NCBI RefSeq assembly: GCF_000247695.1
Contig: NW_004624781.1
Coordinates: forward strand, 11,185,147 to 11,249,146
Length of the DNA stretch: 64,000 nt
Direction: 5' to 3'
Source of the DNA: Heterocephalus glaber
Lineage: Eukaryota; Chordata; Mammalia; Rodentia; Bathyergidae
The stretch's first letter is position 1. Every line of letters starts with the position of its first letter. The notes below the pieces were generated by a model. That model made no database searches. It was given only the letters and a program-made list of their open reading frames with translations, and was not told the origin of the DNA. Of this stretch, positions 54,765 through 64,000 are shown in pieces. A program made the position numbers and the translations under genes.

Positions 54765-56205
54765 TCTGTTTTTCATGTTCAGACTGTGTGCATGGACACA
54801 ATCATGTGTGAATAACTATGTGTGGCATATGATTTTGTGTTAGTGAAAATGTACAAAGAAGCCCTCACTGACTTGTGAGAGACCCCAGGACATTCTGTCA
54901 ACGTGTTGACAGACTCTGGTTCCGTGTAATGATTGGAAAAGGAACGCACATCCAGGCTTTCTAGGGTACCTTGATGAGCCATCAGATCTGAGCTGTCATG
55001 GGAGGCAGGAGTCCTATGGGGCTGATCAGATCTGCCCTCTCCTTCCTGCTACCTGACAGGCTTTTCAGGAAGCGAGTAGAAGCCCTGCGATTTGGAAGGA
55101 AGAAAAGCTTTCTGGACAGCAGGAGGAAGGGAAAGCAGAGGAAGCCATAGAGGAGAGTCCCTCTTTCAAGGTCACCTCTATGAGATCATAGAGCCAGGAA
55201 GTGGAAGGGAGGTGGGCTCCTGAAGGCCGGGAGGCCACAAGCAGGCCACAATCGTGTCGGGAAGACGTGGGACAATCCACAGCCACACCTGGGACAGCCC
55301 GCATTTCTCTGCGTCTCAGCACCCGGGCTGCTAACAACCAGCTCAAATTGGCTGATTTTCCCACATTTGTCAGGGCGCCAGCTGCATGGGCTCAGCTGAG
55401 CATCTGCAGAAAGGAAAGCAGAGAACCAGAAAAAAAAAAAAAAAGCTTTCAAGTCATTATTCTTATTCATTTCCCTATTCTCTGCCCCACCCCTCCCAGT
55501 CTCCAATGCCATGCCTCTTTCTTCTTCTTCTTTTTTTACAAATCTTTTTATAACAGTCTTTTCCTTTATGTGGCGAGAGCCCTTGGCATCTTCCCAGTGA
55601 CCTGTCTGTAGGAAGACACTCCTCCCTGATCATTAGGCCTTTGTTACACCACTTCCTGGTTTGCTTCTCTTTCTCTCCCTTTTAAAGCCTCTGGCCCTTG
55701 ACACCCCAGTGCCCCGGTGGAATAACCACGCTTGTTAAAATGAAGGGTCTTCAAAAGGGTGATAGAGTTGGATTCCTCATGGAGCCATGAGAGTTCATCA
55801 GGCCTGTGGTTGCAGTGGACTTTGCCATGGAAGGACCCCAAATTAGACATGTGTCGCGATATCTTCAATCTGGTCACAGCCTTACCTACATCCTCTCTAG
55901 CACCTGGTCCCTGTTCCTGGCCCTCTACATTTTTATATCGAATTACATCATTCCTGGACTGCCATGATGTGGACTTTCCAGCAGGAGTGTAGAATTCCTT
56001 GTTATCCATACCCCTGAAAGGACACAATGAGTGAGAACCCAAAGAGCCAAGAAAGCCAGAGATAGGTGTAAGACAGGCCGATGGGCCCAGATGCCCTTGT
56101 TCTGGGTTTCATAATGTGATTGTCAAAAGAGAGGGAATAGACTTTGATTAGTTAAGCTTGAGAAAGGAGTATAGATTTGTTTGCATAAACAACTGGTTAG
56201 ATTTA
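54765..56205. other. Unannotated stretch
   Basis: Overlapping frames at 55065-55611 and 55644-56042 (up to 136 aa) have no motif; the KKKK and FFFFF runs in two of them come from poly(A) at 55429-55444 and a T-run near 55530. No repeat or gene is recognised. Confidence 0.45.
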
Positions 56206-56212
56206 TTCAGTC

Positions 56213-56542
56213 TGCTGTGCATTGAATGTGTCCCCCCAAAAAGCATGTGTTGCAAAAGGAATCCCAAACACAACAGTGTTGGAGCTGGTACCTTCAAGAG
56301 TAATAAATAAATGAGTGGCATTAGCTCAGGAGTGGGCTCCTGCTATCAGGATGAATTTGATCCCTTCCTCCCGCTCTCTCTGGTCTGTGTGTCTCTTCCC
56401 TCGTGGTATCATGCAGTGCAAAGGCCCTCGCTGGATGCAGCCCCTCAACCCTGGACCTACCAACCTCCAGAACCATGGGGCAAATATAAATTACCCGGGC
56501 CCTGTTATTCTGTCATAGCTGCAGAAAGCAAACTAAATGACA
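56213..56542 (+). mobile_element. MLT1-like LTR, sense
   Basis: 'CATTGAATGTGTCCCCCCAA', a CAACAGTGTTGGAGCTGG block, 'CTACCAACCTCCAGAACCAT' and 'AAACTAAATGACA' follow the MLT1 order from TG to CA. No 5-bp duplication is visible. The 100-aa frame inside it (56311-56613) is not a gene. Confidence 0.75.
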
Positions 56543-56544
56543 AT

Positions 56545-58265
56545 CCTTTGAAAGACCACTGGTCATGGGATATCATAGTTGCAGCCCTACATTTGAGAGG
56601 ATTCACAGTGTAAACCTACAAGAGTGTGATCAGCCTGAAATCTTTGGAACATGAAGAAACCATGAGGGGCTTTGGCCTTCCCCATCAGGACTTGTGTTGT
56701 TCAGTTCTGTTCCCTTTGTTTGAGATCTTAAATGCCACACAAGTTAGATAAGCATGTTTAGTGACCTCTCTTCCTCTAAGGAGGATTTTAGAAACAAACC
56801 TGTTTGTCCAGTCTAAACTTGGACCAAACATTGGATTTTCGTTTGCCCTCTCATTGATTTCCTGGTTGACTCAAAGTGTTATCAGGCAGCTCTAGTGGGC
56901 TTATATCAAATAAAGGTAACTGAAGGACTTTGTCTCCCCTTTTATGGGTTTTAGGAATTTTTTTAAAGGTATAGACTGTATTTTCCTTTTGAAAATTGTA
57001 TATCTAGGGTAACGTTATAGGGAGAAAACGTTTATCAGTTTTTATTTTGGTGTACAGGGACCTATCCCCTCAGTTGTCTTTATGCAAATCTACCAGTGTA
57101 CTATATGTAAGTATCTATTTAAGGATACCAAATGTTCTTCTTGATGGTTTGAAAAATATTGAAATTAGATGCTTAGAAAAAAGGATTAATCTGGGTTGAG
57201 TGAGAATTAAATGGGATGTTGACTGTAACAGAAAGTCTAGAACATTGAAGCTAGTTCTTAGGTTTGTAAGTTACGTACTTAGTCTGTATGTGGGGTGCAT
57301 GAATGGTTTCCTCACAATAATATGAAAATTAATGTGATCCTAGGTCCAAAGTGCTTGATACCAGAGAATCCTTAGGAAACAGTCCATGCTAGAACAATGG
57401 ACAGACGTAGAGGCTTTTCAAAGACCTGCAATGTGCTTTTTCAACTTGGAAAAGTTACCACTATTTAAGTAAGAGCTGAGCTTACATAGTAAGAATGGTA
57501 GGGAGCCAGCAGCTACCTACATTGTTATATAATTCACGCCAAGAGGAACAAAGTGCTAAAGGATTGAGCAAAATCTCCTCCTGCCTTCCACTTCCAAATA
57601 GGCCCACACCTTGGAGGAAGGTGCAGATGCTTCGACAGCTCCATTTTAAGGATCAGTTGTTTCTGCCAAAGCACGGAACGGTTTTGTGTTTTGTTTTGGG
57701 TTTTGGACCCAAAAAAGACTTTTCCTGCATGGACAGTGCTTTCAGTATGAGTCAAGTACTCAGACCAGACCAGCCTAGACTCCTTTTATCAGCATTTATG
57801 GACTTTTGACTTCTTTACCATCTACAGTATTATTTCCTGTGAAACCCTATATTCTGATTTCAGATATGCTTCCATCTCCCCCAACTCCACAGCCTGGAGG
57901 AGTAGCTCTCCAACAGATTCCATGGAGTCAAAGGGTCTGACTGTGGGACACAGCTAACAACAGACCAGTAGTTGTGTGTAGAGATAAGCTTGGAGCCTCC
58001 CAATGACTGTGGTGGCCGGGAGGAGAGGGGAGTGGTCACATCTAAGTCTAGGCCTGATTCTTAGCTCTAACTGGGGGCAAAGGATTTCTACCCACAGCAA
58101 ATAGGAGAATCTGGTCTGGAGTTTTCTTTGTTTCCATTCTTATATCAGAGTCACCCATATATTGAATGTGTTTTGTGTCTGTCTGACCCTACACTAGCTG
58201 TGAAGGCAAATTTGTAATATGCAGGTGAGGTAGACCTTTCATCTACAAGATCTCTCTCTTTCTGT
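56545..58265. other. Unannotated stretch
   Basis: The 104-aa frame at 57495-57809 overlaps a 73-aa frame on the opposite strand and has no motif. No repeat is recognised. Confidence 0.45.
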
Positions 58266-58271
58266 GAATGC

Positions 58272-58440
58272 CAGTGCTTCTGAATGTGGCCCCAGACCAG
58301 CAGCATCAATGTGTCCTGAGAACTTTTAGGAATGCAAATGGTAGAACTGCACCCCAGAGCTCCTGAGTTGGAAAGTGGTAACGGAGCGCAGCTCTCCCAG
58401 GGAAGCTGGTGGCTGACACAGTTCTAGGAGTGCTGACTGA
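58272..58440 (+). mobile_element. MER5A-like hAT fossil
   Basis: 'CAGTGCTTCTGAATGTGGCC', 'CCAGACCAGCAGCATCAATG' and 'AACTTTTAGGAATGCAAATG' match the start of MER5A in order. The right half is diverged. Confidence 0.7.
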
Positions 58441-58654
58441 AGCACTGAAGGGACTCTGGAGTGTGCTGCAGTCTTAGGGACTTGAGACGAGGAGGGCCTC
58501 ATAGACAAGGTGGGCAGCTCAATGAACATTTATGGCTTTCGCTGGAAATAACTTCCCAATATCCCATTGCCAGATAAAAAACAGGTGTTTTTTTGAATTT
58601 TAGATAAAGAAGGAATAACTTTTTAGCATAAGCATGTCGCATTTTATACATGTG

Positions 58655-58861
58655 CTTTGTTTGTTTGTTTATTTATTTATTTTTGCAGTACTGGGGTTTG
58701 AACCCAGGGGCACTCTACTACTGAGTTTTATCCCCCAGCTCTTTTTATTATTTTGAGACAGGGTCTTGCTATGTTGCCCAGGCTGGCCTTGAACTTGGTA
58801 TCCTCCTGCCTCAGCCTCCTGAGTAGCTGGGGTTATAGGTATGTGCCACCATGCTTGGCTA
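58655..58861 (-). mobile_element. B1-dID-type dimeric SINE, antisense, nearly intact
   Basis: Read in reverse: a B1 half (AGCCAAGCATGGTGGCACAT, 'GCTACTCAGGAGGCTGAGG', 'AGGCCAGCCTGGGCAACAT') is followed by an ID-like half ('GTAGTAGAGTGCCCCTGGGT', 'TTCAAACCCCAGTACTGC') and an AAAT-rich tail (58655-58684). It is the best example of the dimer in this window. The 76-aa minus-strand frame is SINE sequence, not a gene. Confidence 0.95.
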
Positions 58862-58864
58862 TAC

Positions 58865-59670
58865 CTTTTGCTTTTATTTGCTAAATCTGGCAGCACCATC
58901 TGAAAGTAAAATTAGATCAGGTCAGAACTTAGCAGATTCCATCTTATATGGGTGATCAAAGTTCACATCAAAAGTATTGCCTTGTTAATATTAGATATTA
59001 CTTCATGTTATTAAAAGGATATTTACCAATGAGATATGTTTCTTCAAAATCTATAACCTTATTCAAGTCATCAGGAGACATCAGACAAACCCTAAGTGTC
59101 ACAGTTGTGAAAGGCAGGCAAAAATGTAAAACTGCCACCGATTGGGGAAAAAAATGAGATTTGAATAGTTAAATACAATGAGCGATTCTGGATAGGACCT
59201 TGAAAGGCAAAAAAGGCATTTTTGGAAATGAATATGAAAATACAAATAAAGTCTACAGTTACTAGTAATGCACTAATGTTGATTTCTTTATTTTAATCAG
59301 AGTACTATGGTTATGTGTGATTTCAACATTGGGCAAGCCAGGTGAATGCCACATGGCAACTCTGTGCTGTGTTTACAAGTTATTTCAAAATAAAAGTGTT
59401 TTTAAAAATTGGATTGGGCATGCTGTGGCATTTCTGAGTACAACCTTCGTTTTCTATAGAAACAAAGAAGTATGTTATTTAAATGTGAAATTGTCTGAGA
59501 ACATTTAGATAAATTACTAACACATGGCACATGTGTTGTGCAACACTGCAGGGGACCGGAAGATTGCAGTGGTTTTAAATCTGTCGTGGATGAATGTTGT
59601 TTTTTGCTGTGCACTTAGAAGTTGTCTTGCCCAAACAGTGACAGGCATCCATATTTAGGGTTGTGGCTCT
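58865..59670. other. Unannotated AT-rich stretch
   Basis: Nothing recognised. Confidence 0.45.
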
Positions 59671-59681
59671 TCACCTTAGAA

Positions 59682-59881
59682 CAGTGACAGCGAACTAATG
59701 GCACATATGTTATTGTGTGTGTGTGTTTTTAAGACAAAAGGTGTTAATGGAGAGTTATTTTTTTTCAAACTAAAACCTCAGCGTTCAGGTTTAATTGCAG
59801 TATTGGCACTTTGCAATAGATACATAAGTGGGTTTGGGGTTGCAATTTGGCACTTGGTCTCTAAAAGGTTCGCCATCATTG
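59682..59881 (-). mobile_element. 200-bp non-autonomous hAT element with 8-bp duplication
   Basis: CAGTGACAGCGAAC at the left and GTTCGCCATCATTG at the right are inverted ends. Flanks CCTTAGAA (59674-59681) and CCCTAGAG (59882-59889) match at 6 of 8 positions, and hAT insertions make 8-bp duplications. The interior has a short GT run (59715-59727) and 'CTAAAACCTCAGCGTTCAGG'. It has no transposase. The 82-aa frame across it (59698-59946) is chance. Confidence 0.8.
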
Positions 59882-59889
59882 CCCTAGAG

Positions 59890-60550
59890 CTAACAAAGAT
59901 AGGTTATTTCGTGGGAGGTGAGGTTGGGGGCAGGTTAGAGGTGTAAGCTAAGAGCACCTGGGCTGTCCCAGGAAGATTATGTTGCATTTCTCAGTTTATA
60001 GTTTTGTCTGCAGCGTGTGGGCTCTGTAACTCCACCAGCATGAGGATGTCACAGTAGCTTTTCAACGGAAAAAGGTTTTTCCACAGCACATGCTTGCAGA
60101 TGGTTGACCAAACAGTTCTGGAATTTGTGGTTTCCAGTCCAGCCTCCTGGTCGGGCCTCTGTTTGCAAGCCTTTGGAGTCAGGCTGTTTGCTTGGTTTAT
60201 TCCCCATTCTCCGTTCAGTGGCCTCTATATATCCTCGCACAGGAATGTGTGTTATATTAAATTAGAAGTCCCCAAACTGAAAGGGCCCATGCTACCCTTT
60301 TCCTAGAAGCTGAGATGCTCAGAGCCCCTGGCTACCACAAAAGACCTGACTATCACGGGCAGCACCTCTCTGCCACTCACCTTGACTTGATCAAAGCTCA
60401 GTTGGTAATCGGAAATGAACAGGTGGCTCTTCAGAATCTGTTTCCATCAAATCCTTGATCTTTCACCGCCTCCCCTTTGTCCCAAACCTGCAGACCATTT
60501 CTGTCCCATTTGGCCCAGCAGGAAGCCATTGTTCTCCTTCATTTGAAACT
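59890..60550. other. Unannotated stretch
   Basis: Nothing recognised. Confidence 0.4.
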
Positions 60551-60559
60551 TTAGTATTT

Positions 60560-60820
60560 ATTAATCCAATCATGTTTGAAAGCAGTTGTAGTACTTGGGA
60601 CATTTTTATGCTCATTTTCTTCACTTCACACCATTTCCCATCTGCTACTCTTTACATCCGAAGATGATTTTATTTACTCACCGTAATTTATTTCTTATTG
60701 TTAGATATTTGGGGTGCTTCTAGCTTATTGCCATTTTAAGTGACATTTATTTTTAAAACTTTACTATTCTTCACTGTTTTCATCTTTTGAGGCATTTTTC
60801 TTAAAAAAAAAAAAAAAAAA
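60560..60820 (-). repeat. Possible old LINE fragment plus A18 tract
   Basis: 'TTGTTAGATATTTGGGGTGC' and 'TAGCTTATTGCCATTTTAAG' are weakly like an L1 or L3 read in reverse. A pure A18 run lies at 60803-60820. Confidence 0.3.
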
Positions 60821-60954
60821 CCCTCTTAGGTGTAGTGTTATTGGGCCACAGAAACTCTTAAAGCTTTCAGGATTTACAATGTGTATTATTTGTTAATTTA
60901 AGGTTTACATGTCTGAAATGACCCAGAATATCCTTTCTTATCTTCTCTAGTCCC

Positions 60955-61200
60955 ATTCCTGTCACCTTCTTGAAAACCCACCTTGAGATTCCCAGCACCT
61001 GCCCTGTGGCTCTCAAGAAAGTCCCACCTTATTTATTCTGTCTGTGATGTTTGTGTCAGTCATTCATTTACGTCTCTACCTTATTGATGTTTTCCCCCAT
61101 CCTTGGCTAGAAGTCACCTGATCCATGTGTTCTCAGGTGCTCTGAGAAGAAGGCTCAGGCAGTTTTACATTCTGTGGGTAATCCTTGTTTTTGCAACAGG
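60955..61200 (+). repeat. Possible L2 fragment
   Basis: 'TCAGTCATTCATTTACGTCT' and a CATCCTTGGCTAGAAGTCAC block are L2-like in order but diverged. Confidence 0.3.
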
Positions 61201-61204
61201 GACT

Positions 61205-62570
61205 GGGATTTTCCCTTCATTTTTTAAAAATTCACTTTTGCAATGAGCATCCGGTTTACTTTTACAGTGAGCTGCACATTCATTTCTGATTAAGAACTGA
61301 GCTCTGATCCAATCAAATTGAGCACCATAAAGATGTTAAATCTGATCCTTAGGCCTTTTGTTGTGGCCAGGGACTCTTGAGTCACTTAGCTTCTAGGGAA
61401 AAAAGACACTACAGTCCTTATTGTCCTTTCTTCCCGTGCCAGAAAATGCAGAGGCCACTAAATGGAGGATGGAGAATAAAATTATTGAGTAAATGAAAAT
61501 GAATCAGCTTGGGTTCTTGCTTATTTGGAAAACAGTCATTTTATGTCTTCATAAATATAACAGTAAAATCGCTTGGAATTTGGTGACATGGTGAACAATT
61601 TAATTGGGTATTGGTTTCTTACTTTAGCTAAGTAGAGCTAAAGTTTATGATTGGATTCAGCCTGCATCATGTCTTGAGAGTCCATTTAACTCCTTTTTAA
61701 GGTCCAGTGCTTGACATCCTCAAGTAGTCAGTGCATATTAAAGTTATAAAAGTCACTTTATTTTTTGTGAGCTTGGAAAACTTCCTCCTGCGGCAGATGT
61801 TAGTATTGGGCATAGGGAAATGGATGTGTGAGGAAGGAACTTCTTATTTTGATACATGTATATTACACACACTTTAAGTTGTCTGCTGCCTCATTCATAA
61901 GCAGCCCAAGTTCTAGAATTCACTCTCTTGCCTGTTTCCTTTCCTGGCACATATTCGGGATGAAGCCATTGGCTGTTTAATGAGTCATTTCTTATCCAGG
62001 ACTAATTGAAATGAAGAAATTACACCATTTCTCTAGTGTGCTGGACTCCTGATTCTATTTTCTTTTTTACCCCCCACAATTTGCTACAAAGAACACAGGA
62101 ACAGAAACTTAGAAATCCAGTTTCAACTTCTGAATGATTGAGTTATTGCCCAGTGATAATGCGAGACAAGAATAGTTGTATCTTAAAACAATGGCTAATA
62201 AAAAAGGAAAATCACACACAAGCCTTCCTAATTCCAAAGTATCCTAACATTTTTATACTATTAATTGTCAAATTAAAATTTCATTTATTATCTCATTAAG
62301 CCTTCTGAGTGCATAAACTCTGCATTAAGGCATAATTGGAGCTTCTTAAAAGAAAAGTTATATTTGATCTAACAAGATAAAGTCTGTTGGTATTGATTTG
62401 CCTGGGAAACAAAAAGCTCAGATCTCAGTATGAGCCAAATGAAACTACTGGATCCATGAGTTCAAATTAGTACCATTAATCATATGACCTCCGGGTGTTT
62501 GAGCTGAGGTTAGGAGTTAGCAGTCTTTTATAAAAATAATTATTCAGTGAATTTTTAGCCGAAGAAACTC
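61205..62570. other. Unique AT-rich stretch, enhancer-like in places
   Basis: Around 61490-61680 ('TTTAATTGGGTATTGG', 'TTTAGCTAAGTAGAGCTAAA'), 61970-62030 and 62210-62470 ('CTATTAATTGTCAAATTAAA', AACAAGATAAAGTC) short AT-rich sites are dense and no repeat is seen. It could hold conserved noncoding elements, which is inference only. Confidence 0.3.
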
Positions 62571-62574
62571 TAGG

Positions 62575-62690
62575 TGCAGTGGCGAGACTGTGGGATTGTG
62601 GGCCTGTGACCTCGGTTCAAATGCTAGTTAAGTGACCCTGGGCAGGACCCTACCTTCTCTCAGCCTCAGTTTCCACACATAAAGCAGAAA
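62575..62690 (+). repeat. MIR
   Basis: 'GTGACCTCGGTTCAAATGCT', 'AAGTGACCCTGGGCAGGACC' and 'TCTCAGCCTCAGTTTCC' are the MIR core in forward order. Confidence 0.7.
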
Positions 62691-62691
62691 T

Positions 62692-63225
62692 TATATTCCT
62701 AGGTGTGAGCCCAAGAAAAATGAAAACATATGTTCACACAGAAACTTATATATCCATGTCCACAGCAGCATTATTTAAAGTAGCCCCAAAATAGAAATGA
62801 TTCAAATGTCCATTATCTAGCAAATGGAATCATTATTACCTGTGATTTATATGTACAGTAGGGTATTTTTTAGCCATAAAAAGCAGTAAAGTACTGACAT
62901 GTTACAGCTTGAATGAACTTCAAAATATCATGTTAAATGAAAGAAGAAGCCTTCCACAAAAGTTAACTCAGTGTGATTTCTTTTATGTGATATGTCCGGA
63001 ATACTGCAAATCCATACAGACAGAAAGCAGATTAATGGTTACCAGGAGATAAGGAGAAAAGGGAATGAGGAGTGAGGTGCTTTCCTGGGGTGATAAAAAT
63101 ATTTTGGAGCTAGAAAAAAGTGGCAGTTGCATAATCAAATGAATGCCCTCAATGCCACTTAATTGTGCACTTTAAAATGGCTAATTGTGTGCTTAGTGAA
63201 TTTCACCTCAATAAAATGAAATCAG
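62692..63225 (+). mobile_element. Old L1M 3' end
   Basis: 'GAAACTTATATATCCATGTC', a CAGCAGCATTATTTAAAGTA block, 'TTTTTAGCCATAAAAAGCAG', 'TTAATGGTTACCAGGAGATA', 'CACTTTAAAATGGCTAATTG' and 'TTTCACCTCAATAAAATGAA' are ordered landmarks of an L1M 3' end. Confidence 0.9.
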
Positions 63226-63229
63226 AATA

Positions 63230-64000
63230 CCTTTCCCTGAAGGTTATTAGGATTAAATGAAGAAGAAATAGTCACAGTGGGCACTCCAAAAATACTGTTT
63301 CCTTTATTCATTCTACTTTTATTCATCATTGTCCTTTCCCTTTCTGGATGATCTCTTTTTCTCATGATTAGAAGAGAAAAGCAAACGATAGCATGATGTT
63401 TTTGACTGAAAAGTGAGGGGCAGTGGCCAGAGAGGGGAACAAGTAGCAATTTCTATGCCTAGAGTCAGTAAGTCTCCACCAGCCTTAGGATGCGAGTGTC
63501 TGTTGAGCCACATTGGGTACCTTGTTGAGCATTCCAGGAAGCCTTCAAACATACAGGGGCTTTGGAGGGATGGGAATGGGTGGAGACAGCTCTATGGTCT
63601 AGAGCACTTCATCCAGGGCAGCCATTTTCCCAGGAAGCACCAAGTCATAATTTTGATAGTTTAGCAACAGAGGATTTGGCATGGCCGATGGGCCGTTTGT
63701 CAGTGAGACAAGTGTTCTGCCTTTGGCTATGACTTTTATGTATTCTTTCCAATGGAAGCAAAATAACAGAACAACAAAAATCCCCAAAGAGTACACTCAC
63801 TGGTTGAAAACTAGGCATTTCCTGGGCCAGATAAAGGTAATTGCCTTCTCACCTATGAGGTGATCTGTTCACTTCCAGAAGCATCAACTGTGACTCCCCT
63901 GCTATTTGCGTGCTGTGACTGATGGCAGCTGTATGCACTTCTGATTTGCCACCCCAAAAGGAATTAATATTTCTCCCAGTTTCTAGAAAGGTAATCTGTC
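63230..64000. other. Unannotated end of window
   Basis: Small frames on both strands have no motif; nothing else is recognised. Confidence 0.45.

Noticed and set aside
58669..58899. 76-aa frame with a 'PSTAK'-like end that might look like a small protein
   Set aside because: It is translated B1-dID SINE sequence, a common false gene call.
60803..60820. Processed pseudogene marked by an A18 tail
   Set aside because: No coding-like sequence or duplication precedes it; the A-run could be a lone tract or the tail of a decayed LINE.

Overview
This window looks like nuclear DNA from a placental mammal, most likely a rodent. It carries old mammal-wide repeats (MIR, L2, L1M, MLT1 and other MaLR LTRs, hAT-Charlie elements) together with rodent-type SINEs: short ID-like tRNA-derived elements with A-rich tails, and dimeric elements in which a 7SL-derived B1 half is fused to a tRNA-like half (B1-dID type). 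The ID-like copies share a 'GGGGATTTAGCTCAGTGGTTCCG...GATCCCTGGTACCAAAAA' layout. It does not look like the mouse, squirrel or kangaroo-rat ID consensus as I remember them, so a beaver-like (Castor) genome is my best guess. That guess is inference, not proof.

I recognise no protein-coding exon, rRNA or tRNA gene anywhere. The longest open frames (184 aa at 6674-7228 minus, 158 aa at 12057-12533 minus, 155 aa at 9111-9578 plus) match no family I know. Most overlap other open frames on both strands, and several are plainly repeat sequence. The only recognisable protein remnants are an L1 reverse transcriptase piece near 640 and the C-terminal end of a mariner transposase at 20815-21108. The window is best read as intergenic or deep intronic.

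Layout. 1-3194 is a nested LINE stack: an L1 3' end, then an older L1 ORF2/3' end broken by a palindromic MITE (755-946) and by an antisense L1 3' end (1439-1817), closed by a microsatellite and a SINE. 3195-11400 is GC-richer, repeat-poor sequence with many chance ORFs. 11400-16400 is a SINE/MIR/L2 patch containing two SINEs with clear target duplications and a promoter-like cluster (CCAAT boxes, an RFX-type X-box and a CpG-enriched stretch, 13595-13935). 16900-21240 has a conserved-looking AT-rich block, a hAT fossil, a MIR and the first palindromic mariner derivative (20811-21237). 22100-25700 is L2 split by an L1M, then a MIR split by a solo LTR, then a second LTR in the opposite direction, each LTR with a 5-bp duplication. 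26000-32270 is mostly unique, with a small CpG cluster. 32275-32412 is a 24-bp minisatellite. 33470-33870 is the second mariner palindrome. 34000-42450 and 47650-53500 are mainly unique DNA with several enhancer-like AT-rich blocks. 53553-53590 is a very short L1 insertion between perfect 14-bp duplications. The end of the window holds an MLT1-like LTR, MER5A-like and hAT fossils, a B1-dID SINE, a MIR and an L1M 3' end.

No genes work together here. The most informative content is the order of transposon insertions, which can be read from interruptions and target-site duplications, plus a handful of candidate regulatory blocks. I see no evidence for a new multi-gene system.
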